Source: Eubacteriaceae bacterium
GTDB taxonomy: Bacteria > Bacillota > Clostridia > Lachnospirales > Lachnospiraceae
NCBI GenBank assembly: GCA_910574015.1
Contig: CAJSYQ010000012.1
Coordinates: 1-64,000 of the forward strand
Direction: 5' to 3'
Length of the DNA: 64,000 nucleotides
In this document: in pieces, positions 42,905 to 51,915 of the stretch
How positions within the stretch are numbered: the first letter of the stretch is position 1
Layout: each line of letters starts with the position of its first letter
Made by a program: the position numbers and the translations under genes
Notes under the pieces: generated by a model
Told to the model about the DNA's origin: nothing
The model's input: the letters and a program-made list of their open reading frames with translations, nothing else
Databases searched by the model: none

Positions 42905-43999
42905 ATGGAAAAGATAATGCCAAACCGTCTTGACCGGGGATTTTACCAGTATCAGGATGAGTTTGAGAAGAAGGCACTGGAGGTGCTTCGTTCCGGATGG
43001 TATGTGCTGGGAAATGAAGTAAAATCCTTTGAGGAGGAATTTGCACGATTTACACGTGCAGAGCACTGTGTCGGACTTGCCAGCGGCCTGGATGCTTTGT
43101 GGATTGCGTTCCGTGTTCTGGGTATCGGGGCAGGCGATGAGGTTATTGTTCAGGGGAACACGTATATTGCAAGTGTAATGGGAATTACGATAAATGGGGC
43201 CTCTCCTGTTTTTGTAGAACCAGATGAATATTATAATATAGATGCTTCGAAAATAGAAGAAAGAATAACCGAGAAAACGAAAGCCATTCTGGTAGTTCAT
43301 CTATATGGACAGGCATCTAATATGGCACCCATAGTGGAGCTTGCCAAAAAGTATAACCTTCGTCTGATCGAGGACTGTGCCCAGTCGCATGGCGCGGCAT
43401 TTGATGGGCAGATGACAGGAACCTTTGGAGATATAGGCTGTTTTTCTTTTTATCCCTCAAAAAATCTGGGGGCATTTGGAGACGGCGGAGCTATTGTAAC
43501 AAATGATGCAGGGCTTGCAGAGGATGTCCGTGTGTTCCGGAATTATGGAAGTGAAAAGCGGTATTATAACAAAATAGTAGGGGCTAATTCCAGATTGGAT
43601 GAACTTCAGGCAGGACTGCTCAGAGTACGCCTTTCCCATTTGGATGAGCTGAGGGAAGAGAAGAGCAGGATCTGTCAGCGATATCAGGAAGAACTTAGAA
43701 ATGAAAAGATAATTCTTCCGGCAATTCGGGAAAAGGCAGACCATATTTGGCATCAGTATGTGATAAGAACTGAGAGACGGCAGGAGCTGATCGCATATCT
43801 GGAACAGAGGGGTGTTGGAACGATTATCCATTATCCGATTCCGCCGCATCTGTCCGAGGCGTATGCATATCTGGGGCTGAAGCAGGGAAGCCTGCCTATT
43901 ACGGAACGATATGCCCAGACTGTTCTATCTATTCCATTATATAATGGGATGACGGAGGAAGAACAGGCATATGTCATTGATGCAATTAATAAATTTTAA
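42905..43999 (+). CDS. fdtB: FdtB-like dTDP-3-amino-3,6-dideoxygalactose transaminase
   Basis: A 364-residue DegT-family PLP enzyme. Key regions: LRSGWYVLGNEVKSFEEEFA, GLASGLDALWIAFRVLGIG, LIEDCAQSHGAAFDGQMTGT and the PLP lysine in CFSFYPSKNLGAFGDGGA. The pattern is that of 3-aminotransferases (FdtB/QdtB), distinct from WecE at 38245. With FdtA upstream it should yield dTDP-Fuc3N (or Qui3N, depending on isomerase stereochemistry). Full length. Confidence 0.9.
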   Translation: MEKIMPNRLDRGFYQYQDEFEKKALEVLRSGWYVLGNEVKSFEEEFARFTRAEHCVGLASGLDALWIAFRVLGIGAGDEVIVQGNTYIASVMGITINGASPVFVEPDEYYNIDASKIEERITEKTKAILVVHLYGQASNMAPIVELAKKYNLRLIEDCAQSHGAAFDGQMTGTFGDIGCFSFYPSKNLGAFGDGGAIVTNDAGLAEDVRVFRNYGSEKRYYNKIVGANSRLDELQAGLLRVRLSHLDELREEKSRICQRYQEELRNEKIILPAIREKADHIWHQYVIRTERRQELIAYLEQRGVGTIIHYPIPPHLSEAYAYLGLKQGSLPITERYAQTVLSIPLYNGMTEEEQAYVIDAINKF

Positions 44000-44067
44000 G
44001 AGGGCTGCTCAACAATGCCGTTTTGCGGGACGAACAGATGTAAGACAAGAGCAGGAAAGGTGGAATA

Positions 44068-45228
44068 ATGATCAAGAGGGAGTATAATACCAGATGGTTT
44101 TATGTCTGTCTTCTGGTTATAACATGTATATTTTGCGTTTTTTTTGTAAAATTTGTAAATTATTCTGATACCCCGTTACATTCGCTTGTTGCAAAGTCAA
44201 TATTTTTTAAGGATACCGATTTTAATGCCGGTGGGATTCCTCGTCATGCGTTTGCTTATCCGGTATATCATATTGTTCAGAAGCTGGTTCATCTAATCTT
44301 AAGGCTGGACTATGAGACTTCTGCAGCGATTATCCTGACTGCCTCCATTCCTGTTTCTATTTTTTTGTATCGAAAGCTGATGCGGATGATCCTTGGGGAG
44401 AGCAGCCGGAATAAATATTTTATTGATCTGCTTGCCCTCGGTTCAGTTCTTTTTGAAGTGGCGAGATGCTGGCTGAATGACTGGAGGTTTTATCAGTATC
44501 AGTGCGGTCCCAATCCCTTTCATAATCCCACGATATTATTTGTCCGTCCCATTGGTCTGATCAGTCTGATGAGTTTTCTTTCTTGTATACAAAAGTATAA
44601 ACAAAAAGAATATTACAGAAATGTGGTTATATTTAGTGTCAGCATGCTGATCAGTGTCGGCGCAAAACCGAGCTTTGCCCTGGTGTTCCTGCCGGCAATG
44701 GGTATTTATACGATATATTATATGATACACAATAGGGAGATACGATTTGGCGTAGTGGCTTTTATCGCAGTACTGCCTTCCCTGGTTTTATTGGTGGGCC
44801 AGCAGCTGTGGGTAACTGGGCAGACAACAGCGTTGGATGTACAGGTGGGCTTTGGGGGATTTACAGGATTAAATCCTTATCAGGTAATTCTGGCATCCCT
44901 GGTTACTTTTCCTACGGTAATAATATTGTTCCGTTTCCGGCTGTTGAAAAAAGAGCCAGTATATTTTATATGCATTACGGCGCTTATGATTGGGTGGATC
45001 CAAATGTTCTGGTTTTCCAACGGGCCGGCTGGAGATTTTTCCTGGGGATATGATCTGGCCGTACAGGCAGCTACGGTTGTTGCTTTGGCGCTTACTGCAA
45101 AAGAAGAAATGTCTGGCAGAGGGAGGATTATTCTGAATTACACGGCATATGCAGTTTTCTTATATCAGGTGATAACCGGAATCATATATTTGTGGACAAT
45201 CTATAACACTACGATGTTTTGGATATAA
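44068..45228 (+). CDS. Polytopic membrane protein, fdt operon (GT-C-like, unrecognised)
   Basis: A 386-residue protein with about ten hydrophobic segments. I do not recognise the family. An early outer loop (NYSDTPLHSLVAKSIFFKDT) carries acidic residues in the position used by GT-C enzymes, and a second loop has DWRFYQYQCGPNPFHNPT. The window region 44000-44067 before it has only a GGAAAGG site. It could be the transferase that moves the Fuc3NAc-type sugar, or a chain-length or transport factor. Function open. Confidence 0.65.
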   Translation: MIKREYNTRWFYVCLLVITCIFCVFFVKFVNYSDTPLHSLVAKSIFFKDTDFNAGGIPRHAFAYPVYHIVQKLVHLILRLDYETSAAIILTASIPVSIFLYRKLMRMILGESSRNKYFIDLLALGSVLFEVARCWLNDWRFYQYQCGPNPFHNPTILFVRPIGLISLMSFLSCIQKYKQKEYYRNVVIFSVSMLISVGAKPSFALVFLPAMGIYTIYYMIHNREIRFGVVAFIAVLPSLVLLVGQQLWVTGQTTALDVQVGFGGFTGLNPYQVILASLVTFPTVIILFRFRLLKKEPVYFICITALMIGWIQMFWFSNGPAGDFSWGYDLAVQAATVVALALTAKEEMSGRGRIILNYTAYAVFLYQVITGIIYLWTIYNTTMFWI

Positions 45229-45247
45229 AGCTCGGAGAGAAGTTAGG

Positions 45248-46816
45248 ATGAAAGGACTAATGAATTTTAAGAAAATGGAAAAAATACAAAAGCTGTTAGA
45301 ATACTATGGACCAATTTTCAGGATACTGCTGTTAACCCTTATGCCGCTGATAATGTGTTATATTGTCTGCCTGCGGGATGGCATATCACTGGATGATATC
45401 TATCTTCCCAATTCAAAATGGAACGATGAGGTTCTTTATTATAAGATTACAGAGGGAGTGGCGGCATACAACGGGCCGCTGGGATATTTCGGATACAATG
45501 GCAGCAGTGCCCAGGCCGGGCATTTTGGTGCATGGAGTCCGGTTATTTTTGTTTTTTACATTATCTGGTCAAAGGCTTTTGGATGGTCATTGCTATCCCC
45601 TGTCTATTGTAATATTTTACTTATGACCATCGCTATGCTTGTGTTTGCTGTTTTTGTACGTCCAACGAAGAAGCAGACCCTTTTTCTTTGTCTCTTCTAT
45701 GCCAGCTGTTCCATACTTACCAGATATGTACTTTCCGGGATGACAGAAATGACTATTTATGCCATACTGATCATGTTTATTGGAATCGCTGTAAAAGCCT
45801 GCAGATCGGCAGAAGATGTTTTCAAAGTAAGATATGTGATTGCACTGAACAGCCTTGCTGTTTTCCTTGTTCTTATGAGGCCATACTGGATTCTTTTATT
45901 TGTAGTCCCTGCCTGGTACTGGTACAAAAAGGGCAGGAGGAAAGCAATTTTCTTTGAGATAATTATATCAATTGTTTCCATTGTCTCTTACTTTTTCGTT
46001 GCACATCGTTACTGTGCACAGTTTTTATTTCCGATTATAAATTTAGATTGGCTGAAGCTTCTGTTTACTGATCCAGTCGGGGGGATATATAATATATTGC
46101 ATATTTTGGTTTCATCTGTTTGGAATCTGCTACAGAGCATGGGAGAGGGGATCATTCAGGGTGAACCGATAGGTGCTATGTATGCGGTATTTATGTTGAT
46201 ACTGATTTATTTCATTTGTTGCATTAAAAACTGTCCCGGCGAGGACAGGGTTAAGCAGGGGTATTCTTATGGTTTGGTCAGTTTCCTCATAATGCTTTTG
46301 GCAATTTTCTATTTATATGATCTAAAAGTAGGAAGTCGTCATCTGCTTGGATTTATACTGGCATTTATTATGATTTTTCCGTTGATAGAGAGAAAAGGAA
46401 AGAGACCCCTTTTATTTCTTACTATGTTTATCTGGTTATTTTGCGTAAGGGCGTCCGATGAATACACATATCAGCTTCCAGTGCGCACAGAGGTGAAGGA
46501 GGCGGAGATTGCCCAGGGTATGGAAGAATTGGAGCGGGCAGAAATCCTGGATAGGCGAACAGAGAATGCCTGGGATAATACAATAATATGGCTCTACAGT
46601 GATGAGACAAATCTGGATTTTACCTATTTGTATGCGCTGCCAAAGGGAATGGGCATAAATCTTTGTTATAAAGATTATGTTGTGGCAAATTTTGATCAGC
46701 TGAAGGCGAAATATATTATCACGAATGCCGGTGAGGAGATTGATCTTTTGTGTAAAGACAAGAAAAAGGAACTGAAAGCGGAATATGCCAATGTGCATAT
46801 CTGGAAACTGAGGTGA
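45248..46816 (+). CDS. Polytopic membrane protein, probable GT-C glycosyltransferase
   Basis: A 522-residue protein with about eleven membrane segments. It has a long first outer loop (GISLDDIYLPNSKWNDEVLY, then GSSAQAGHFGAWSPVIF) and a soluble C-terminal domain of about 100 residues. The acidic WNDEVLYYK loop fits GT-C enzymes. It lies 19 bp after the previous membrane protein and before a GtrA gene, so it is a good candidate final transferase for the fdt module. No family match that I can name. Confidence 0.65.
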   Translation: MKGLMNFKKMEKIQKLLEYYGPIFRILLLTLMPLIMCYIVCLRDGISLDDIYLPNSKWNDEVLYYKITEGVAAYNGPLGYFGYNGSSAQAGHFGAWSPVIFVFYIIWSKAFGWSLLSPVYCNILLMTIAMLVFAVFVRPTKKQTLFLCLFYASCSILTRYVLSGMTEMTIYAILIMFIGIAVKACRSAEDVFKVRYVIALNSLAVFLVLMRPYWILLFVVPAWYWYKKGRRKAIFFEIIISIVSIVSYFFVAHRYCAQFLFPIINLDWLKLLFTDPVGGIYNILHILVSSVWNLLQSMGEGIIQGEPIGAMYAVFMLILIYFICCIKNCPGEDRVKQGYSYGLVSFLIMLLAIFYLYDLKVGSRHLLGFILAFIMIFPLIERKGKRPLLFLTMFIWLFCVRASDEYTYQLPVRTEVKEAEIAQGMEELERAEILDRRTENAWDNTIIWLYSDETNLDFTYLYALPKGMGINLCYKDYVVANFDQLKAKYIITNAGEEIDLLCKDKKKELKAEYANVHIWKLR

Positions 46817-46825
46817 GAACATATT

Positions 46826-47347
46826 ATGAAAAAGATAATACATGGAATAGAATTACTGATTCGGAAAGTGCTTCAGTGGCTATACCATATTGCGGGGAAG
46901 GAGCTCACAGAGGAGCAGTGGATGGTCTGGTCACAGTTTATTGGCTTTACTATCGTAGGGGTGTCGAACTTTCTTGTCTCCTATGGCACCTATGCGCTGT
47001 TTCTCAGTTTTCAGGATAACTATCATGTGGCGAATATTGCCGCCTTTATCATCAGCGTGCTGAATGCCTTTTTCTGGAATGACAGATATGTATTTAAACA
47101 GGGGAAGGACGGAGGGGAGAGAGTATGGTGGAAGGCTCTGTTAAGAACTTACCTATCCTATGCATTTTCAGCTCTCTTATTAACCGAGGTACTTCTTTTC
47201 GTCGAAATCAACGTACTGGGACTTCCCAAGCTGCTGGGACCTGTAATCAATCTTGTGATAACCACGCCAATTAATTTTTTGATGAATAAGTTTTGGGCTT
47301 TTAATGACAATAGAAAACAGAAAAGGGACTTTGAGGGCAGCCCTTGA
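46826..47347 (+). CDS. GtrA-family flippase-like membrane protein
   Basis: A 173-residue GtrA-like protein with four membrane helices. The start region WSQFIGFTIVGVSNFLVSYG and the end VITTPINFLMNKFWAFND are the family signature. GtrA/GtcA proteins assist movement of undecaprenyl-phosphate-sugar for teichoic acid or O-antigen decoration. In this operon it takes the place of the EamA pair in the leftward module. The next promoter (-35 at 47344) overlaps its stop codon. Confidence 0.87.
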   Translation: MKKIIHGIELLIRKVLQWLYHIAGKELTEEQWMVWSQFIGFTIVGVSNFLVSYGTYALFLSFQDNYHVANIAAFIISVLNAFFWNDRYVFKQGKDGGERVWWKALLRTYLSYAFSALLLTEVLLFVEINVLGLPKLLGPVINLVITTPINFLMNKFWAFNDNRKQKRDFEGSP

Positions 47348-47372
47348 CAAAAAATACCTCTCATGTTACATT
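47344..47372 (+). promoter_or_regulatory. Sigma-A promoter of the tarIJ operon
   Basis: Consensus TTGACA (47344-47349), 17-bp spacer, TACATT (47367-47372). Confidence 0.75.
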
Positions 47373-47412
47373 GAAATGAATACTAATTATTGGGAATGGA
47401 AAGGAGAATATC

Positions 47413-48123
47413 ATGGTTTTTGGAGTATTACTGGCAGGCGGTGTCGGCAGCCGGATGGGAAATATTGAGAAGCCAAAGCAGTACCTGAATATTGCAGACA
47501 AGCCTATTATTATCCATACCATTGAGAAGTTTTATATCAATGATAAATTTGAGAAGCTGTATGTGCTGTGTCCGGAGCAGTGGATCCATCACACAAAGAA
47601 TCTTATCCGCAGATTTATCGGCGAGACATCCCGGATTTCGGTAATCCGGGGAGGGGAGACGAGAAATGAGACGATCATGAATGCGATCCGGCAGATTGAG
47701 AGCGAGTACGCGGTGGATGATGAGACGATCATTGTGACCCATGATTCAGTACGGCCTTTTGTGACCCACCGGATCATTGAGGAAAATATCGAATATGCAC
47801 AGAAATACGGTGCCTGCGACACTGCCGTCCCGGCGACGGATACGATCGTGCAAAGTGAGGATAATATAGTTATATCGGATATTCCGGAACGGAGCAAGAT
47901 GTATCAGGGACAGACTCCCCAGACATTTCGGCTGAAGAAATTGAAGGAACTGTATGAGGGGCTCACTGAGGAGGAGAAGAAGATCCTCACCGATGCGGCA
48001 AAGATTTTTGTGATGAAGGGTGAGAAGGTATATCTTGTGGAAGGGGAGGTCTCCAACATCAAGATCACATATCCCTATGATCTCCGTGTTGCCGAGACAT
48101 TGATCCAGGAGGATTCTCTGTAA
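47413..48123 (+). CDS. tarI: D-ribitol-5-phosphate cytidylyltransferase (TarI, IspD-like)
   Basis: A 236-residue cytidylyltransferase of the IspD/TarI family. The CTP loop is LLAGGVGSRMGNIEKPKQYL, with VIRGGETRNETIMNAI, VTHDSVRPFVTHRII and AVPATDTIVQ. IspD and TarI look alike; the immediate neighbour TarJ and the teichoic setting favour CDP-ribitol synthesis. GGAGAA precedes the start. It makes the ribitol-phosphate donor that LicD or TagF-like enzymes could use. Confidence 0.88.
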   Translation: MVFGVLLAGGVGSRMGNIEKPKQYLNIADKPIIIHTIEKFYINDKFEKLYVLCPEQWIHHTKNLIRRFIGETSRISVIRGGETRNETIMNAIRQIESEYAVDDETIIVTHDSVRPFVTHRIIEENIEYAQKYGACDTAVPATDTIVQSEDNIVISDIPERSKMYQGQTPQTFRLKKLKELYEGLTEEEKKILTDAAKIFVMKGEKVYLVEGEVSNIKITYPYDLRVAETLIQEDSL

Positions 48124-48159
48124 AAATTCACCGCCTGTGTGGCAGAATGAGAGGTAACT

Positions 48160-49185
48160 ATGCTGAATACGGTGTATCAGTTAGTGGCACCAAGAAAATT
48201 TGAGGTCACTTATCAGAATATAAGCTTACTGGAACGGGACGTCCTTGTGCGTCCCACCCATCTTTCAATCTGTAATGCGGATCAGCGTTATTATCAGGGA
48301 CTGAGGGAGGCAAAGGTGCTGAAACAGAAACTGCCTATGGCGCTGATCCATGAAGCGGTAGGCACTGTAGTAATGGATTCCACTGGGACATTTAAACCGG
48401 GGGAGCAGGTAGTGATGATTCCGAATACCCCGGTGGAGGAGGATGAGATTATAGCGGAGAATTATCTTCGCTCCAGCCGTTTCCGGGCCAGCGGATTTGA
48501 CGGCTTTATGCAGGAATATGTGAAGATTCGTCCAGACAGACTTGTGCGGATGCCGGAGGGTGTCGACAAGACCGTTGCCGCCTTTACCGAGATAGTCAGT
48601 GTCAGTGTACATGCCCTGTCCCGATTTGACCGCATTGCCCATGGCAGACGGAATCAGGTGGGGATATGGGGAGATGGGAACCTCGGCTATATTACTGCGC
48701 TGTTCTTTAAATATATGTTTCCCGACACAAGGCTCTTTATCTTTGGCATGAACAGGGACAAGCTGTCCGATTTTACTTTCGCGGACGGGACATATACGGT
48801 AGAGCATATTCCGGAGGATCTGCATCTGGATCATGCCTTTGAGTGCGTGGGAGGGGCAGGCTCTGGAAAGGCCATCGATCAGATCATTGATTTTATCAAT
48901 CCGGAGGGGACGATTTCCATTCTCGGCGTGTCGGAGTACCCGGTGCCCATTAATACAAGGATGATTCTGGAGAAAGGACTGCGGATCTTTGGCAGCAGCC
49001 GCAGCGGCAGGGTGGATTTTGAAAGGACGGTATCCCTGTACCAGGAATATCCGGAAATTGTAAATTTTCTTTCCAATATTGTGGGAGCTGTAGTACCAAT
49101 CCGCTCCATAGCAGATATGAAGAGGGCATTTGAGATGGATATACAGAAATCATTTGGGAAGACAATTATGCTTTGGGAGAAATAG
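48160..49185 (+). CDS. tarJ: Ribulose-5-phosphate reductase (TarJ)
   Basis: A 341-residue zinc-type medium-chain dehydrogenase that reduces ribulose-5-phosphate to ribitol-5-phosphate for TarI. Motifs: HLSICNADQRYYQG with the Cys, HEAVGTVV, and a nucleotide-binding GIWGDGNLGYITA. The TarJ-like opening MLNTVYQLVAPRKFEV is distinctive. It follows tarI by 36 bp; in Staphylococcus the two proteins form a complex. Confidence 0.92.
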   Translation: MLNTVYQLVAPRKFEVTYQNISLLERDVLVRPTHLSICNADQRYYQGLREAKVLKQKLPMALIHEAVGTVVMDSTGTFKPGEQVVMIPNTPVEEDEIIAENYLRSSRFRASGFDGFMQEYVKIRPDRLVRMPEGVDKTVAAFTEIVSVSVHALSRFDRIAHGRRNQVGIWGDGNLGYITALFFKYMFPDTRLFIFGMNRDKLSDFTFADGTYTVEHIPEDLHLDHAFECVGGAGSGKAIDQIIDFINPEGTISILGVSEYPVPINTRMILEKGLRIFGSSRSGRVDFERTVSLYQEYPEIVNFLSNIVGAVVPIRSIADMKRAFEMDIQKSFGKTIMLWEK

Positions 49186-49212
49186 AGTGTATAGCAGGAA
49201 ATGGAGAAAAAT

Positions 49213-50676
49213 ATGATATCGATAATCATGCCGGTATATAATACAGAGGCGTATTTACAGGAGGCAGTGGAGAGTATTATCGGCCAGAGCCTCCCGTTTC
49301 GGGAAAATATAATGCTGTATCTTCTGGATGATGCAAGTACTGATCATTCTCTGGCTGTCTGCCGTGACTATGAAAGGCAGTATCCAGAGAATATTAAGGT
49401 GGTCCATTTTGATGAGAATCAGGGAGTGTCTGCCGTGAGAAATTTTGGACTTTCCCTGTGTCGGGAGCACACAGGCACCATTGTAGGCTTTGTCGACTCC
49501 GATGACAGGCTTCACCAGGATGCCCTGAAAAGGGTAGAGGATTTTTTTGATGGCCACCGGGAAGTGAATATGGCCGTGGCGGAAATTTATTTTTTTGGCG
49601 CCAAAGAGGGATCCCATAAGCTGAATTGGAGGTTTGATGAGCGGGAGGTAGTCCATATTCTGGAGGATTACACGTATCCGCAGTACTATATAGGCGGGGC
49701 TTTTTTTCAGCAGCCTGCATGGGAAAAGCTGTCCTTTGATGAGACAATGAATTTTTGGGAGGATGCCCTGGCCGTGAATCAGGTGATACTGGCAGAAGAG
49801 AAATATGGTCTTATAAAGGATGCCATCTATTATTACCGCAAGAGAGAGGATGAGTCGTCTCTTGTGGATTCTGCCTGGCATGACAGGGGAAGATATATTC
49901 CATTTCTGGATCATGGATACCTCCGTCTTATGGATTATTGTAAAAAAGAAAAGCGCAGGCTTCTTCCCTATATTCAGTTTGTCGTTGTATATCATATGCG
50001 GCTCTTTATGGTGAAGTCCCGTACTGAGGTGGTACATGAGCTGATGGATAATGAGGATCTGGCCATATTCCGAAAGAAATTAAGAAGGATCCTGAGAAGG
50101 ATAAAGACGGATGTGATCGTCCATATACCGACGACACTTCCTGTGGTGGAAGCGATGCTGTCCATAAGAAAGGGAAAGAAGGTCCGTGCCCGCCGCACAT
50201 ATACGGAGGATGACTGCATCTTTTCCTATCACGGGTACGAATTTACCCGGATGTCAGAGCGAAGCGTATATCTGTCAGGCATTGTGGAGAAACCGGAAGA
50301 ACGCAGGGGCATGTGGCGTGGGCGGTTTAATACTCCCATTTTTCAGATGGCGAAGGAAGACTATATCTTTGCCGAGCACAATGGAGTCCGGGTGGATTCC
50401 ATCCGTTGCCGCTGCCAGAGGGAGCTTTATATCCTCGGGGAGAAGATGAGGAATTACCGGTATGCAGGATTTGTGATCGCGATACCGGAGGAGTGGGAGA
50501 GCGCGCGGTTCGGCATTCACACGAAGGGAATCGATATTATGCTGAACGAGGTTGTATTTGCAGAAGTTCTTGAGCGCATAGAGAGCAGGAAAAGGGAAGA
50601 GGAGGAAGGTGAAGAGGACGGGACGAGGATATACACTTATGCACAGGGAGATTCCTGTGGCACAGATTGTACTTAA
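49213..50676 (+). CDS. GT2 glycosyltransferase with C-terminal beta-rich domain (TarS-like layout)
   Basis: A 487-residue protein. The GT-A domain (about 1-250) shows ISIIMPVYNTEAYLQEAVES, LLDDASTDHSL, and GFVDSDDRLHQDALKRVEDF. Residues about 330-470 look beta-rich, like the C-terminal region of the teichoic-acid transferases TarS/TarP. ATG 49213 is preferred to 49201 because GGAG then sits 6 bp upstream. The tail is extremely acidic (RKREEEEGEEDG) and overlaps the next gene. With tarIJ just upstream, glycosylation of a ribitol-containing polymer is likely; the sugar is unknown. Confidence 0.8.
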   Translation: MISIIMPVYNTEAYLQEAVESIIGQSLPFRENIMLYLLDDASTDHSLAVCRDYERQYPENIKVVHFDENQGVSAVRNFGLSLCREHTGTIVGFVDSDDRLHQDALKRVEDFFDGHREVNMAVAEIYFFGAKEGSHKLNWRFDEREVVHILEDYTYPQYYIGGAFFQQPAWEKLSFDETMNFWEDALAVNQVILAEEKYGLIKDAIYYYRKREDESSLVDSAWHDRGRYIPFLDHGYLRLMDYCKKEKRRLLPYIQFVVVYHMRLFMVKSRTEVVHELMDNEDLAIFRKKLRRILRRIKTDVIVHIPTTLPVVEAMLSIRKGKKVRARRTYTEDDCIFSYHGYEFTRMSERSVYLSGIVEKPEERRGMWRGRFNTPIFQMAKEDYIFAEHNGVRVDSIRCRCQRELYILGEKMRNYRYAGFVIAIPEEWESARFGIHTKGIDIMLNEVVFAEVLERIESRKREEEEGEEDGTRIYTYAQGDSCGTDCT

Positions 50677-51847
50677 TCCGGCAAATGGCTGGATACAAAA
50701 GATAGGTGATGTGTATGATGCGGCCCATGTACCGGTGGGTGTTGCGGTAAAGGAAGGAAGGCCGGACAGAGCCGGGTTAAATGAGTGGTGGCGGGGCAGA
50801 GGGATCCCTGCCAGCCGGGATGCCTTTTATGGCAAGCTGGAGGAACTGGGAATTGCCACGACGGAGCTTTTGGCAGAGAGATGTTATGGTCTCAGCCTGT
50901 CGGATCAGTACTGGCTTTGTCCGGAGGGTTCCGGTCTCAAATGGAAAGAGGTAAATTTCTTTGACAATCCTTTTTCGGAGGATGTGGGCAATGTTCTTTT
51001 GGGAGAACAGGTTTCGGGACAGCCCTTCAGCTTGGTCTCACCGGATAATACATCGGACGGCTGGCTCAGGAAGAAGTGGAAGATCGTCGATGGCAGGCGG
51101 TGCCTGATCAAGGGGGGAAGTGGTGCGACCCAGCAGGAGCCGTACAATGAGGTGCTGGCCACCTGCATGATGGAGAGGCTTGGGATTCCCCATGCAGTGT
51201 ACGGGCTCTGCCATGAGAAGGGTTATCCCTACAGTATATGTGAAGATTTTATTACCGCTGAAACGGAGCTTGTGACGGCGTGGTATCTGATGCGGACGAA
51301 GAAGAGGGAAAATCATACATCGGTATACCAGCACTATGTGGATTGCTGTGAGAAGAATGGCATGATGGAAATCAGAAATTCCTTAGACCAGATGATCGTT
51401 CTGGATTATCTCCTTCTGAATGAGGACCGGCACCAGAATAATTTTGGTGTGGTGCGGGATGCCAGGACATTGGAGTACCTGGGTGCCTCTCCGGTTTTTG
51501 ACACGGGAACCTCCTTCTGGTGGTCCACGCCGACAGCCATGATAGGCAGTCTGGCGCGGATCCATTGCAAACCCTTTAAGAAATTTCATGAAGAACAGAT
51601 CAGACTCGTGAACTCGTATGACTGGCTTGAACTGTCAAGGCTTCGCGGAGTGGACGAGGAATTCCGGGAGATCATACGCGATTCCCTGTTTATCGACGCA
51701 GAGAGACGAGATCGTCTGTGTGCCGCCCTGAATCACAGGATAGACGGACTGCAGAGGATCATGGATTCTCATGCGAAATATACGTTTGTGGATAATATTT
51801 CGATGGATGTGCGGGAGAATACCGTCTATCACGGTAAAATTTTCTGA
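50639..51847 (+). CDS. HipA-like kinase-fold protein
   Basis: A 402-residue protein carrying HipA/PI3K-like kinase motifs: the ATP-lysine in RCLIKGGSGATQQEPYNEVL, the catalytic LLLNEDRHQNNFGVV and the metal-binding PVFDTGTSFW. HipA toxins phosphorylate glutamyl-tRNA synthetase, but here there is no HipB antitoxin and the N-terminal HipA domain is not recognisable. The gene overlaps the teichoic GT2 and shares the tarIJ promoter. A kinase acting on a sugar, lipid or polymer intermediate, or on an envelope enzyme, is conceivable. ATG 50639 is used; GTG 50609 in frame is a possible alternative start. Fold assignment is good, substrate unknown. Confidence 0.72.
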   Translation: MHREIPVAQIVLNPANGWIQKIGDVYDAAHVPVGVAVKEGRPDRAGLNEWWRGRGIPASRDAFYGKLEELGIATTELLAERCYGLSLSDQYWLCPEGSGLKWKEVNFFDNPFSEDVGNVLLGEQVSGQPFSLVSPDNTSDGWLRKKWKIVDGRRCLIKGGSGATQQEPYNEVLATCMMERLGIPHAVYGLCHEKGYPYSICEDFITAETELVTAWYLMRTKKRENHTSVYQHYVDCCEKNGMMEIRNSLDQMIVLDYLLLNEDRHQNNFGVVRDARTLEYLGASPVFDTGTSFWWSTPTAMIGSLARIHCKPFKKFHEEQIRLVNSYDWLELSRLRGVDEEFREIIRDSLFIDAERRDRLCAALNHRIDGLQRIMDSHAKYTFVDNISMDVRENTVYHGKIF

Positions 51848-51856
51848 GAGCAGAAA

Positions 51857-51901
51857 CTCAACGGCGCGAATTTGAGACGAGTTCAAATTCGCGCCGTTGA
51901 G
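51857..51901. terminator. Long perfect hairpin between convergent operons (palindrome family copy 3)
   Basis: CTCAACGGCGCGAATTTGA (51857-51875) and its exact complement (51883-51901) form a 19-bp stem with a 7-base loop. It ends the tar operon and the opposing aldolase operon, though T-runs on either side are poor. The left arm differs at one base from the palindrome at 13206. Confidence 0.75.
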
Positions 51902-51915
51902 CTGGGTCAGCCATA

